Assembly (NCBI GenBank): GCA_018666775.1
Contig: JABIXC010000007.1
Span: forward strand, 254,015 to 318,014
DNA from: Rhodospirillales bacterium
GTDB taxonomy: Bacteria > Pseudomonadota > Alphaproteobacteria > SMXQ01
Length of the DNA stretch: 64,000 nucleotides
Direction: 5' to 3'
Positions 9,450 to 19,634 of this stretch are shown here, piece after piece. Position 1 is the stretch's first letter, and every line of letters begins with the position of its first letter. The position numbers were made by a program, and so were the translations under genes. A model generated the notes under the pieces. It saw nothing but the letters and a program-made list of their open reading frames with translations, was not told where the DNA came from and searched no databases.

Positions 9450-10771
9450 GGCCCATCACCACCTTTTGTGCTGGCTTCTGCCTGACCTAACAAAAATTTT
9501 CGGGTTAAAACCTTACCCTCTTCGACGGCGGGCTGGGTATAGGGATCAACCCCGAACAGTTCAGCCGTCAAGATTGTCTCGATCATGAAATGCATCATCA
9601 ACGCGCCAAGGGTCGCTTCATCAATCGTTTTCACCCGGATCACCCTGACCGGCCGCCCATGGGCAGCCAGCGTGCCCACGGTGGCTTCTTGTGCCGCCGC
9701 CAACAGATCGCCTAGGCGTCTTTTGGAAAGATAGGCCAGATCATCATTTCCGGCAGGTGTGGCCGCAGGAGAGATATCTATTTTCGGCCCGGTGTCTTTG
9801 GGCGTGCCTAGAATCAATGTGAAAAATTTATCCGCCGGGCCATCCAGCCACAATTGCAGCTGGCTGTGCTGATCAACCGTGCCATGGGCCGCAATTGGGG
9901 TCATGCCCTTGCCATCTTTGCCCAGGCTTTCCGCCCATAATTGGCAGAACCAGAAGGAAAATGGGTGCAGGCGATCAAGATACGGCATCATGATGGCCTG
10001 TGAAATCCCCCCCTTTTGGGAAAGGGATGCGGCAAGGGCAGCACCAATGACGGGAGCAGATTTCGTGGGATCACCCTCATCAAAGACCGATGCCAACACT
10101 GTCTCTGCCCCTTCGCGCACCCGGACAGGATCAAGCCCCATTATGGCTGCTGGCAGAAGGCCAACATTGGTCAATGCTGCATATCGTCCGCCAATTTCCA
10201 GATCATGATCCAAAATGGGCAGGGAAAGATTGTTGGCAATGCGCCGCAAGGGTGACAGGGGTTCAGAAACAGGGTCCGTGATGACAGCCATACATTTGGC
10301 CATAGCCTGTTCGCCCACGGCATTACAAAACCTGGGCAGGATGGCCAGAAATTGCGATAGCGTTTCCGGTGTCGCACCGGATTTTGAAATGACAATCACC
10401 CCGGTGCGGGAAAGGTCGCACGTCGCAAGCACCGCTTCGAACCCCAGAGGATCAACATTCTCTAGGAACTGTATGCGCGGCGCATGATCATTTGCCTCAA
10501 GGAAAACCAATGTTTCACCACCAAGGCTGGACCCGCCCGTGCCCAGAATAAGAACATCGTCAAAGCATTCACGATAGTGTGCTGCCAATGCCATAACCGC
10601 ACCCAGATCATCGCGCCGGGTGGGAACGTTCAGCAAGGCATGGCTTCCATCCGCCCGCGCACGGCCCATGCGCTCCAGCGCTGGGCCAAGGGCGGCCAAC
10701 GCAGATTCCAGTGCCGAAGGCGTAATGCCTGAGCCGGAAATACAGTTATCGATGTCTTGGTGATACAGCAT
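9446..10771 (-). CDS. pgi: glucose-6-phosphate isomerase
   Basis: Interconverts glucose-6-phosphate and fructose-6-phosphate. Motifs seen: ILGTGGSSLGGETL, the phosphate-binding SKSGATPETL, the GGRYAALTNVG loop, and HGTVDQHSQLQLW holding catalytic Glu/His-type positions. At 441 residues it belongs to the shorter bacterial Pgi group. It lies in the long leftward run and is translationally coupled to mutL (ATGA). A gap of 85 bases separates it from the upstream M16 gene. Confidence 0.93.
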   Translation of the reverse strand: MLYHQDIDNCISGSGITPSALESALAALGPALERMGRARADGSHALLNVPTRRDDLGAVMALAAHYRECFDDVLILGTGGSSLGGETLVFLEANDHAPRIQFLENVDPLGFEAVLATCDLSRTGVIVISKSGATPETLSQFLAILPRFCNAVGEQAMAKCMAVITDPVSEPLSPLRRIANNLSLPILDHDLEIGGRYAALTNVGLLPAAIMGLDPVRVREGAETVLASVFDEGDPTKSAPVIGAALAASLSQKGGISQAIMMPYLDRLHPFSFWFCQLWAESLGKDGKGMTPIAAHGTVDQHSQLQLWLDGPADKFFTLILGTPKDTGPKIDISPAATPAGNDDLAYLSKRRLGDLLAAAQEATVGTLAAHGRPVRVIRVKTIDEATLGALMMHFMIETILTAELFGVDPYTQPAVEEGKVLTRKFLLGQAEASTKGGDGP

Positions 10772-10856
10772 GCTTTGTTCTGAAATTACCCCAATGCCCC
10801 AACCGCAATAAGATTAGCATATCCTGACAAAAAACCGGGACCAAAATTAACCCCCA

Positions 10857-12212
10857 TCAGGGTTTTGGTGTAATCCCCTTTGGACGGCCAACAATAACAA
10901 AGGTCAGATCTGATGGTTTCATAAGTCGTTTTGCAACGCGGGTGATATCTTTGATAGAAACCTGCTCAATCATGCGGTTGCGTTTAGCCAGATAATCACG
11001 GCCAAATTTTTCAAGCTGAATGCCCACCAAAAGCCCGGCGATGCGAGATGAAGAATTGAGCCGGGTAAAAAAAGCACCCGTGAGATAGCGTTTGGAATCT
11101 TCTAATTCCTGTGCCCCCAGACCAGATTTTGCCATGCGGGTCCATTCAGACCGGATCAACGCAATGGATTTTGCCACCCGGTCATTTTTTGTGGAAACAC
11201 GCCCCAAAAATAGCCCACCATGGTCATAGGTCGCTATTCGCGAATAAACGGAATACGCAAGGCCCCGTTTTTCACGAATTTCTGTTGCCAGTCGCGATGT
11301 CAGCCCCCCGCCACCAAGAGCATAATTCATAACCAGTGCTGCGTAATAATCGGGATCATTGCGTTTGATGCCTGAATGCCCAAAGACAACGACGCTTTGG
11401 GGAATATCACGGTCCACCACCACCACATTGCCAGCACCCTTGATTTTTGCTTCGGAGATGGAAAACGGGGTTGAGCGTGCGGGCAAGGCGCCAAAGATGC
11501 GATCAATAATGCGCGCAAATTCATCTTCCGTGATATTGCCGACCGCACCCACCACCAGATTATCGCGGGCAAAGCGATTTTTCACGAAACCGGCCATATC
11601 CTGTTTCGTGATCTTTTTAAGGCTCTCAACGGTGCCAGAAGCAGATCGGCCATAGGGGTGATTGCCAAACACCAATTTACGAAAGGAACGCCTTGCCGTT
11701 GAACTGGGCCGAACGGCACGCCGCCTCGCCGAAGAGAGCAGCTGTGCCCGAATGCGGGCCACCGGTGCAGCGTCAAAATGGGGCTGGGTCAGGGCCAGGG
11801 ACAGAAGCGATGCCGCCATGTTGCGATTTTCGGCCAACGATTTCAGGGAACCGCTAAAATTATCCCGCCCCGCAGAAAACCGCATGGAAATTGAATTGTT
11901 TTCAAGGCGCGCCTGAAAATCTGATGATGAATATGGACCGGCCCCTTCATCCAACAGGCCCGACACCATTTCAGACACGCCTTCTCTGCCAACAGGGTCA
12001 AGGGCCGCACCGCCCCGAAAGGCGAAATGCAGGGTAAAAATGGGCACCATGGAATCTCTGATCAGCCAGCCATTGATACCCTTTTTGCTGGTGACCTGCT
12101 TGATCCCCATGGCCTGGGCATCCTTGATTGCACCCAACACCAAACAGCCCGACACCAAAAGGACACCCATGATCAGCGAAAGAGACGCCCGCTTCATTGA
12201 CAACATTGCCAT
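10857..12212 (-). CDS. M16 family peptidase-like protein, non-catalytic partner
   Basis: Second of two adjacent M16 genes. It has the M16 fold (QPHFDAAPV, FGNHPYGR, GGGLTSRLATEIREKRGLAYSV) but lacks the HxxEH zinc motif, with EGVSEMVSGLLDEG at the corresponding place. It is therefore probably the inactive half of a heterodimer with the upstream gene. The N-terminus has a signal sequence containing VSGC, which fits a lipobox, but an AQA cleavage site further on would suit signal peptidase I. Either way it is periplasmic. The start directly follows the stop of the upstream partner (TAAATG). Confidence 0.88.
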   Translation of the reverse strand: MAMLSMKRASLSLIMGVLLVSGCLVLGAIKDAQAMGIKQVTSKKGINGWLIRDSMVPIFTLHFAFRGGAALDPVGREGVSEMVSGLLDEGAGPYSSSDFQARLENNSISMRFSAGRDNFSGSLKSLAENRNMAASLLSLALTQPHFDAAPVARIRAQLLSSARRRAVRPSSTARRSFRKLVFGNHPYGRSASGTVESLKKITKQDMAGFVKNRFARDNLVVGAVGNITEDEFARIIDRIFGALPARSTPFSISEAKIKGAGNVVVVDRDIPQSVVVFGHSGIKRNDPDYYAALVMNYALGGGGLTSRLATEIREKRGLAYSVYSRIATYDHGGLFLGRVSTKNDRVAKSIALIRSEWTRMAKSGLGAQELEDSKRYLTGAFFTRLNSSSRIAGLLVGIQLEKFGRDYLAKRNRMIEQVSIKDITRVAKRLMKPSDLTFVIVGRPKGITPKP

Positions 12213-13658
12213 TTATTGATTGCCCCCAAACACGCGAACGGGCTTATCCCAGACACTGCTTTTTTTGTTGCTGGATTTTGCAGATGATTTCCGCACCTTG
12301 GGCAGCAACAGGCCTGTCACAGAACGGGATTTTTGAAAAACATGCCGCGCGGCATCAAGAATTTGCTTTGTGGTGACGGCCTTCATCTTTGCCGGCCATG
12401 TTTCCACCGATTCGATTGTTTGCCCCGTGGTTAAGGCCGTGCCGATGGCGCTGGCCCCACGACGCAGGGAATCACGCGCAAAAACAGCGCCTGCAAGAGA
12501 CCGTTTGATGGCCTTTGCCAGCTCATCCTTGCTCACCCCATGGGTCAAGAGTTTATCAATTTCTGTCTCAATGGCTGCTTCCAGCGTTTCAAGCGAAACC
12601 CCACTTGCAGGCCTTGCGGAAATGCCAAATGCGGTCGGGCCTAACATATCGGCGTCGTAATAGCTGCCAACACCAAGGGCTAGTTTTTGTTCAAGCACCA
12701 GCGCGCGATAAAGGCGGCTGGTCGCACCAGAGCCCAAGATCACATCCAGAATTTCCAGTGCATCCGCATGGCTTGATTTTCCATTAGCCCTGGAGGGTGC
12801 CAAATATTCCCGACTCCACTGGGGTTCCCGGACGCGGCGGCTTTCAAACGATACCCGGCGTGCGGCCCGCTGTGGGGGCTCTGCCAACCGAACACGGCGA
12901 ATAATTTTTGGGTTGGCCGGGATCGGCCCATAATATTTATCGACCAATGGGCGAACTGTCGCCATGGTGACATCCCCGGTAATAATCAAGATGGCATTGT
13001 TGGGCGCGTAATGACGGCGGTAAAAACCAATGGCATCTTTCATGGTCAATTTCGACAATTCATGATTCCAGCCAATGATGGGGATGCGGTAAGGGTGATT
13101 CATATACAGCGCTGCCGCCATATGTTCATCCAACTGGGAACCGGGGCGGTTATCGGTACGCGACCGGCGCTCCTCTATGACCACCTGGAGTTCCGGCACG
13201 ACTTCTTTCGCATCAAAGACAAGGTTTGCCATGCGATCGGCTTCCATTTTCATCACCAGTTCAAGGCGGTCCTTTGCCACGGTCTGGTAATAAGCGGTCG
13301 TGTCGTTTGAGGTATAGGCGTTGTCGCGCCCACCGTTGCGCGCCACGACCTTGGAAAATTCATTGGGGGCCATGGTACGCGTGCCCTTGAACATTAAATG
13401 TTCCAGATAATGCGCTAACCCCGATTTGCCCGATGGGTCATCAGCAGAACCGACTTTGTAAAACAGCATCTGGCGCACCACGGGCATCCGGTGGTTTTCA
13501 ATCACCACCACCTTAAGCCCGTTTTTCAGGGTGAAGCTTTCAGGGTTGAAAATTCCGGCGTTTGAGCCTGAAACAGCAAAGAGATAAACCGCCAGAAAAA
13601 CAGAGATGCCAAACCCACGCATTAGACACAGACCCCTAAACATCAACGATCCAAACAT
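12213..13658 (-). CDS. M16 family zinc peptidase, catalytic
   Basis: Periplasmic zinc peptidase of the pitrilysin/processing-peptidase family. The active-site motif is HYLEHLMFKGT (HxxEH), with the distal Glu in VVIEERRSR about 75 residues later; NAYTSNDTTAYY is the substrate-facing segment. A hydrophobic signal segment is at residues ~15-35. The start at 13658 has a GGGG stretch upstream; MRGFGIS at 13622 is an alternative. It is paired with the non-catalytic M16 gene, an arrangement common after ileS-lspA in alphaproteobacteria. The substrate is unknown. Confidence 0.92.
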   Translation of the reverse strand: MFGSLMFRGLCLMRGFGISVFLAVYLFAVSGSNAGIFNPESFTLKNGLKVVVIENHRMPVVRQMLFYKVGSADDPSGKSGLAHYLEHLMFKGTRTMAPNEFSKVVARNGGRDNAYTSNDTTAYYQTVAKDRLELVMKMEADRMANLVFDAKEVVPELQVVIEERRSRTDNRPGSQLDEHMAAALYMNHPYRIPIIGWNHELSKLTMKDAIGFYRRHYAPNNAILIITGDVTMATVRPLVDKYYGPIPANPKIIRRVRLAEPPQRAARRVSFESRRVREPQWSREYLAPSRANGKSSHADALEILDVILGSGATSRLYRALVLEQKLALGVGSYYDADMLGPTAFGISARPASGVSLETLEAAIETEIDKLLTHGVSKDELAKAIKRSLAGAVFARDSLRRGASAIGTALTTGQTIESVETWPAKMKAVTTKQILDAARHVFQKSRSVTGLLLPKVRKSSAKSSNKKSSVWDKPVRVFGGNQ

Positions 13659-13741
13659 TTATTCATGCCCCAGATGGGCCATAGCCTGATTATGCTGTAT
13701 CTATGGCAAAATCAGGGCAAGAAAAACAAACAACGCCCCGA

Positions 13742-14374
13742 TTAAAACAGGTTGTTGAACCAATTCGAAGAGAACAGACCCTTTTTCTTGCGGGTGATGG
13801 TGGGAATTTCACCCGCATCCGCTTGGCGGCCAAGGGCTGTGTTCCCTTGCAAACGCCGGGCTTCCTTGCGGGAATTGATCACCAGACCTGGCAGGGGTGG
13901 CTTTTTCCAAAACAAAATCGCATCCGCAATGGTTTTCTGTTTTTCTGCAAATTCTTTACTTTCCCGTTCCACCAGCTCGCGGATTTTAGGATCGACCGCG
14001 CCATCGCCTAGCTTTCGCAGCAATGCCGTTTCTTCTTTGCTGGCACCCTTTATTTGCAATTTCTTGCGATTTTTAGCCCCACCCCGGCCATCGGAATCAA
14101 GGACGATTTGGCGCGCCCGGTCTCTGGCACGGGGCTCTTGAGGACGCGAAACCCCAGGACGGGGGGCTTTTAACCCATATTCCCGGGGCATTGAAAGCGG
14201 CGCGCGCACCCTAACCTGAAATTCATCAGGGGCTTCGCGGGTCAATCCTACGGCTTCGCGCACACCGGAACACCCCGGCAAGACAACAAGGCCCCCAAGC
14301 GCCAAAAGCACCGCAAACGGAGCAGCGAAAGATGTGACGCGATGGGCCAAACTGGAAAGGTTCAAACGGATCAT
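13742..14374 (-). CDS. DUF3035 lipoprotein (BamF-type)
   Basis: Probable outer-membrane lipoprotein. A signal segment ends in a lipobox (VVLPGC). The mature part begins with the DUF3035 hallmark APDEFQVRVRAPLSMP and a proline-rich stretch. The rest is charged and helical (residues ~90-170), ending in a Lys-rich and hydrophobic tail. DUF3035 proteins have been linked to the beta-barrel assembly complex of alphaproteobacteria as BamF; that role is recalled, not shown here. It lies downstream of lspA, the enzyme that would mature it, and upstream of two exported M16 proteins. Confidence 0.8.
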   Translation of the reverse strand: MIRLNLSSLAHRVTSFAAPFAVLLALGGLVVLPGCSGVREAVGLTREAPDEFQVRVRAPLSMPREYGLKAPRPGVSRPQEPRARDRARQIVLDSDGRGGAKNRKKLQIKGASKEETALLRKLGDGAVDPKIRELVERESKEFAEKQKTIADAILFWKKPPLPGLVINSRKEARRLQGNTALGRQADAGEIPTITRKKKGLFSSNWFNNLF

Positions 14375-14429
14375 CCCTTATATCCAAAATTCACGGGCCA
14401 AAAAAAGCCAACAACCTATATATATTTAC

Positions 14430-14900
14430 TCATTCTTGATCGCCAAGGAAAGCATCAAGAAAAAGAAGCCCAACACCTATGAAAATAGCCGAATCTGCCA
14501 CATTGAATGCAGGCCAGTGCCACCCTAACAGGTGAAAATCGAGAAAATCAGCAACCGCGCCATAATGAAGCCGGTCTGCAACATTACCAATAGCCCCACC
14601 GATCACCAGCCCAAGGGCAGCCCCCACTACCATTTTTTGGGCTCTAACCATCCAGATGCAGAGCCCAACAACAACGGCCATGGAAAGGGCGCTGAGAATC
14701 CAGCGCGTGGCATCCCCACCAGCACCAAAGAACCCAAAGCTAACGCCGCGGTTCCAAACCATCACCACATTAAAGAAAGACGTAACCTCGATTGCCTGGG
14801 GCGTGGCCATAAGCTTGTCCACGATCCACCATTTTGAAAGCTGATCGGCCGCAAAGACCCCAATTGAGATCAACGCGCCCGCTTTCCAAATCTTAGCCAT
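14430..14900 (-). CDS. lspA: lipoprotein signal peptidase (signal peptidase II)
   Basis: Inner-membrane aspartyl protease that cleaves prolipoproteins after lipidation. Four membrane segments are evident. Signature stretches are MVWNRGVSFGFF, GAIGNVADRLHYGAVADF and PAFNVADSAI; the Asp residues in the last two form the catalytic pair. The 156 residues match LspA. Its start overlaps the last base of ileS, the classic ileS-lspA arrangement. Confidence 0.96.
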   Translation of the reverse strand: MAKIWKAGALISIGVFAADQLSKWWIVDKLMATPQAIEVTSFFNVVMVWNRGVSFGFFGAGGDATRWILSALSMAVVVGLCIWMVRAQKMVVGAALGLVIGGAIGNVADRLHYGAVADFLDFHLLGWHWPAFNVADSAIFIGVGLLFLDAFLGDQE

Positions 14901-17725
14901 TAATCAGCGACCACATCGGCACAGCGCACGCACACGTCATCGGGCTTGGTTGTGCCCACTTCGTCCAGCACCTTCCAGCAGCGTCCGCATTTTTCACCAC
15001 TGGCCAGATCAGGAACAACCCCGACACCGGGCACATCATCAAGGGAAAATGCACCATCGGGTGGCGTTTCAGATTTCAACGTGACGCCCGATGTAATAAA
15101 CAATTCTGCGCCATCCAATCCATCAAGGGCTTCAAGCAAATCTTTGGGCCCATAAAGGGTGGGCCTTGCCTGCAGGGATGACCCAATGCGTTTTTCAGCC
15201 CGTTCAATTTCTAATGCACCCGTGACAACCCGGCGCAAATCGCGCACCGTTTCCCAGCGCTTGGAAAGTGCAGAATCTGTTCCACCCGCGTTCCAGTCCT
15301 CTGGAATTTCGGGGAAGGGCTTAAGGTGGATGCTGTCATCATCGGATGGGAACCGGGTCAACCAGGTTTCTTCTGCCGTAAAACAAAGCACCGGGGCGAT
15401 CCACGCGGTCAGGCAATGAAACAGATGATCCATGACGGTCCGTGCGGCGCGGCGACGGATGCTGTCAGGGCTGTCGCAGTACAGGGCATCTTTGCGGATG
15501 TCGAAATAAAAGGCCGAAAGGTCCACAGCACAGAAATTATGCAGCGCCGAATAAAACCGATGGAAATCACTGTTATCAACAGATTCTGCCAACAACGCAT
15601 CCAGTTCAAACAAGCGATTAAGAACCCAGCGTTCCAGTTCAGGCATTTCTGAATATGCCAACCGTTCTGATTCTTCGAACCCACCAAGAGAGCCCAAAAG
15701 ATAACGCAACGTATTGCGCAGGCGACGATAGGTGTCTGCCTGATGTTTAAGAATGTCAGGCCCGATACGCAGGTCATCGGAATAATCTGATGCCACCACC
15801 CACAGCCTTAAAATATCGGCACCGTATTTATCAGCGACTTCCTGGGGTGCGGTGACATTGCCAAGGGATTTCGACATCTTGCGGCCCGATTCATCCATGA
15901 CAAACCCATGGGTCAGCACAGATTTATAGGGTGCGCGATCGCGGGTGCCACAGGATTCAAGCAGCGATGACTGGAACCAGCCCCGATGCTGATCGGACCC
16001 TTCCAGATACATATCCGCCGGCGAAGAAAGTCCGTCGCGGGCTTCCAGCACAAAGGCATGGGTGGAACCCGAATCAAACCAGACATCCAAAATATCATCG
16101 ACGCGATCATAATCTTCGGCATTATATTCAGGGGATAAAAACCGCGAGGGGGGGGCGATAAACCAGACATCGGCACCTTCTTCGGCAACCGCATCCACAA
16201 TTCGTTTCATCACCGTTTCATCACGAAGCGGCAGGCCTGTTTCTTTGTTCACGAACACCGTGATGGGCACACCCCATGCGCGTTGGCGCGACACGCACCA
16301 ATCAGGACGGCCTTCCACCATGGCCCGGATGCGATTGCGGCCTTGTTCTGGAAAAAAGCGCGTTTTATCGATGGCACCCAATGCTTTTTTCCGAAGATCA
16401 TTTGTCTCCATGGAAATAAACCACTGCGGCGTTGCGCGGAAAATCAGCGGGGCCTTTGATCGCCACGAATGAGGATAGGAATGCACCAGCTTTCCCCGGG
16501 CCAACAGATTGCCCGCCCCGGTCAAGGCATCACAAACGGGACCTGGCGCCTTGAACACATGGATGCCCGCAAACAAGGCGACCCGGTCATAATACAGGCC
16601 ACCGGGATCAACGGTTTCTGGCGTTTCAATCCCGAATTTCTGGCCAATTTCAAAATCATCGACGCCGTGTCCCGGGGCGATATGAACAAAGCCTGTGCCC
16701 TGTTCGACCGTCACATGATGGCCCGATAACAACGGCACATCGAAATCGTAATGCCCATCTGGGTCGCACCCGCGCAATGGATGGGCAAGGATCGCACCTT
16801 CCAGATCAGAGCCCTTTACATGGGTTTTAACATCATGACCCGTGATGCCCGAATTTTCCAATGCATCAACCAGCAAGGCTTCGGCAAACACCAGCGTTTC
16901 ACCAATTTTGGCGGTGCTTTCGGCACCAATTTCGGTGACCTCAATCACCACATAATCAATATCATCCCCAAAAGCTACGGCACGGTTGCCCGGCAGGGTC
17001 CAGGGCGTGGTGGTCCAAATGACGATGGCGGCGTCCTTGATGGCCGCATTATCGGTTTTGACGACCGGGAATTTCACCCAGACCGTGGTCGATGTGTGAT
17101 CTTCGTATTCAACTTCGGCCTCAGCCAGGGCAGTCTTTTCCACCACCGACCACATGACCGGCTTCATGCCTTTGAACAGGCCCCCGTTAAGCAAAAACTT
17201 GCCCAGTTCTTCAACGATGGTCGCTTCGGCCTTATGGGCCATGGTGGTGTAGGGATTATCCCAATCCCCCATGATGCCAAGGCGTTTAAATTCATCCTTC
17301 TGGATATCAATCCACTGAGCGGCAAAAGCCCGGCATTCATCGCGGAAATCAATGACCGGAACCTGATCCTTGTCCTTGCCTTCGGCGCGATATTTTTCTT
17401 CGATCTTCCATTCAATGGGCAGGCCGTGGCAATCCCAGCCCGGCACATAATTGACATCAAAGCCCTGCATCTGGCGGGTGCGATTGATCACATCCTTCAA
17501 AATTTTGTTCAGCGCATGGCCGATATGAATGTTGCCATTGGCATATGGCGGCCCATCATGAAGCACGTATGAAGGGCGGCCTTTTCCCGCTGCCCGCAAT
17601 TTCTTCCATAGATCAATGCGTTCCCAACGCGCCAACCATTCTGGTTCGTGCTGGGCCAAGCCTGCCTTTAGGGGAAATTCCGTTTTGGGCAGGAAAACTG
17701 TGGATTTGTAATCGCCACTCATCAA
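14900..17725 (-). CDS. ileS: isoleucyl-tRNA synthetase
   Basis: Class I synthetase charging tRNA-Ile. HIGH is at residues 67-70 within PPYANGNIHIGHALNK, KMSKSLGN lies in the catalytic C-terminal half, and an editing (CP1) domain lies between (GTGFVHIAPGHG, WTTTPWTLPGN). The C-terminus carries four cysteines in CGRCWKVLDE and CVRC, a zinc site of the bacterial type I enzyme. Length of 941 residues is normal. The ATG at 17722 is an equally good start. It is followed by lspA without a gap. Confidence 0.98.
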   Translation of the reverse strand: MMSGDYKSTVFLPKTEFPLKAGLAQHEPEWLARWERIDLWKKLRAAGKGRPSYVLHDGPPYANGNIHIGHALNKILKDVINRTRQMQGFDVNYVPGWDCHGLPIEWKIEEKYRAEGKDKDQVPVIDFRDECRAFAAQWIDIQKDEFKRLGIMGDWDNPYTTMAHKAEATIVEELGKFLLNGGLFKGMKPVMWSVVEKTALAEAEVEYEDHTSTTVWVKFPVVKTDNAAIKDAAIVIWTTTPWTLPGNRAVAFGDDIDYVVIEVTEIGAESTAKIGETLVFAEALLVDALENSGITGHDVKTHVKGSDLEGAILAHPLRGCDPDGHYDFDVPLLSGHHVTVEQGTGFVHIAPGHGVDDFEIGQKFGIETPETVDPGGLYYDRVALFAGIHVFKAPGPVCDALTGAGNLLARGKLVHSYPHSWRSKAPLIFRATPQWFISMETNDLRKKALGAIDKTRFFPEQGRNRIRAMVEGRPDWCVSRQRAWGVPITVFVNKETGLPLRDETVMKRIVDAVAEEGADVWFIAPPSRFLSPEYNAEDYDRVDDILDVWFDSGSTHAFVLEARDGLSSPADMYLEGSDQHRGWFQSSLLESCGTRDRAPYKSVLTHGFVMDESGRKMSKSLGNVTAPQEVADKYGADILRLWVVASDYSDDLRIGPDILKHQADTYRRLRNTLRYLLGSLGGFEESERLAYSEMPELERWVLNRLFELDALLAESVDNSDFHRFYSALHNFCAVDLSAFYFDIRKDALYCDSPDSIRRRAARTVMDHLFHCLTAWIAPVLCFTAEETWLTRFPSDDDSIHLKPFPEIPEDWNAGGTDSALSKRWETVRDLRRVVTGALEIERAEKRIGSSLQARPTLYGPKDLLEALDGLDGAELFITSGVTLKSETPPDGAFSLDDVPGVGVVPDLASGEKCGRCWKVLDEVGTTKPDDVCVRCADVVAD

Positions 17726-17791
17726 TTTGCTTTCGTCATCATTTATCGGGTTGCAGAAAACGGCATAGAAGCGCCGCCGTCAACCTTGGGA

Positions 17792-18745
17792 TTAATCAGA
17801 CCCGGCACCAAGAATGGCCCGGGCATCGCTGACATCTTTATTCATTTGAACAATCAAGGCATCCACATCCGCAAAGGCCTTTTCCTCACGCAGATAGGCT
17901 TTGAACAAAACCCGAAGGGTCTTGCCATACAGATCGCCGGAATAGTCCATCAAAAACACCTCAAGCCGTGCATCGCTGCCATCGAATTGGGGGCGGGTGC
18001 CAAAATTGGCCGCACCATCCATCCAGCGTGTTTCTGCCCCTTCATCGATGCCCGCACGCACGGCATAAACACCGGCTTTGGGCCTCAGGTAATCCTCCAT
18101 GCGCACATTGGCGGTCGGAAAACCCAGATCGCGGCCACGGGCATCTCCATGAACAACTTTCCCATCGACCTCCCATGTCCGGCCCAGCAAATTAGCTGCC
18201 GCCCCGGGATCACCATCCGTGATATGCCCCCGGATGGTGTTCGAAGAAATCACAGCACCATTTGTCGTCATGACCTGTGGTATTGGGCTTACCGTATAGC
18301 CCCCCTCAGACGCCGTGGCCTCTAACAGGGCAACATTGCCTTTGCGTCCTTTGCCAAAGGCAAAATCTGCGCCCACCATCACGTGGCGAACCCCAAGACC
18401 GGCCATCAAGATTTTGGTCACAAAATCTTCCGCCGGTGTTTCGGCAAACGCCTTGTCGAAATGCTGAACGATCAGCCCATCAACCCCCAGCCCTTCCATC
18501 AAATGGGCCTTGGACCGAAGTGACGTCAGGCGGAAGGGTTCGCTGTCAGGTTGGAACAGACTGCGCGGATGGGGCTCGAAGGTCAGCACCACCAAAGGCA
18601 CACCCATAGCCTGAGCAATATCGCGCGCACCACCGATCACGGCCTGATGGCCTAGATGGACGCCGTCAAAATTCCCAATGACGGCAACCCCGCCACGAAG
18701 GTCTTCGGGCACGGGATCGGGATGGCGAAAAATGCGCATGGTCAC
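17792..18745 (-). CDS. ribF: bifunctional riboflavin kinase / FMN adenylyltransferase
   Basis: Makes FMN and FAD from riboflavin. The adenylyltransferase half has IGNFDGVHLGHQAVI, FEPHPRSLF and GADFAFGKGRKG. The kinase half has HGDARGRDLGFPTANV and GVYAVRAG, with LEVFLMDYSGDLYG near the end. The 317 residues are typical. It lies upstream of ileS (66-base gap) in the same direction, as in many alphaproteobacteria. Confidence 0.96.
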   Translation of the reverse strand: MTMRIFRHPDPVPEDLRGGVAVIGNFDGVHLGHQAVIGGARDIAQAMGVPLVVLTFEPHPRSLFQPDSEPFRLTSLRSKAHLMEGLGVDGLIVQHFDKAFAETPAEDFVTKILMAGLGVRHVMVGADFAFGKGRKGNVALLEATASEGGYTVSPIPQVMTTNGAVISSNTIRGHITDGDPGAAANLLGRTWEVDGKVVHGDARGRDLGFPTANVRMEDYLRPKAGVYAVRAGIDEGAETRWMDGAANFGTRPQFDGSDARLEVFLMDYSGDLYGKTLRVLFKAYLREEKAFADVDALIVQMNKDVSDARAILGAGSD

Positions 18746-18770
18746 AGATGGTTCCAGTTTTATTTTTTGC

Positions 18771-19517
18771 TCAGGTCACTTCCATGGCCATACAGCCACC
18801 ATCGACAAACAGGTTTTCACCCCAAACGAATGCCGAATCACTGCTGACAAGGAACAATACTGCCTTGGCCATATCTTCTGGATCACCAGATTTCCCGGCC
18901 AGATTTTTCACCGGACGGGTGGGATCAAAATCTGCTTTTCCCACGGGAGAGCCGATCTTGTTCGGGGATATAGAATTGACCCGAATATTATGGGGGGCCA
19001 ACTGCACCGCCATGGAACGGGTCAGGTTAACCACCCCGCCCTTGGCAGTAGTATAAGCGATGGCCCGAGGACGGCCGCGCCAACCAGACGTGGATGAGAT
19101 ATTAACAATGGCACCGCCATCGCCCTGATCCACCATCTGCTGCGCGCAATATTTACCCATCAGGAACGGTGCACCCAGGGTTACGCTGATCACCCGGTCC
19201 CAGTCTTCCTTGGAAATATCGAGAATGTGCTGATTATCGGAAATGGCGACATTGTTCACCAAAACATCAATGCGCCCCAGCCCATCAACGGTTTCCTTGA
19301 CCAGCCGTTTGACATCGTCTTCATCCGCAACATTGGCTGCAATGGCAATGGCCTTGCCGCCCTTATCGGTGATGGCCTTGGCAACGGCTTCGGCACGATC
19401 CAGTTCAAGATCGACCACAGCAACGCCAGCCCCTTCGTCAGACAGGGTATGGGCAATCGATTCTCCGATATTGCGGCCAGCACCGGTTACAATGGCGACC
19501 TTATTCTCCAATTTCAT
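18771..19517 (-). CDS. SDR family NAD(P)-dependent oxidoreductase
   Basis: Classical short-chain dehydrogenase/reductase with cofactor motif TGAGRNIG, NNVA, the catalytic Ser in NISSTSG and YTTAK (Tyr and Lys). Asp in VVDLE after strand 2 suggests NAD preference. The start is the ATG at 19517, preceded by AAGGAG 8 bases upstream; the preceding codon is TTG. The canonical NNAG reads NNVA. It lies 25 bases before ribF and may read into it, but in function it fits the catabolic cluster to its right. The substrate is unknown. Confidence 0.85.
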   Translation of the reverse strand: MKLENKVAIVTGAGRNIGESIAHTLSDEGAGVAVVDLELDRAEAVAKAITDKGGKAIAIAANVADEDDVKRLVKETVDGLGRIDVLVNNVAISDNQHILDISKEDWDRVISVTLGAPFLMGKYCAQQMVDQGDGGAIVNISSTSGWRGRPRAIAYTTAKGGVVNLTRSMAVQLAPHNIRVNSISPNKIGSPVGKADFDPTRPVKNLAGKSGDPEDMAKAVLFLVSSDSAFVWGENLFVDGGCMAMEVT

Positions 19518-19634
19518 CAAGTGTTCTCCTTGTTTTTTGGCGCGCCATTCAACCAGCGCGGTGTTGCCCGGTCTATCATCCAGGCCTTATGTGATGGCAC
19601 GTTATAGACCTGTTTGTATCCCTAGTTAAAGTTC

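Noticed and set aside
16751-17572. 273-codon open frame antisense to ileS
   Set aside because: Shadow of the synthetase coding frame; composition fits reversed codons.
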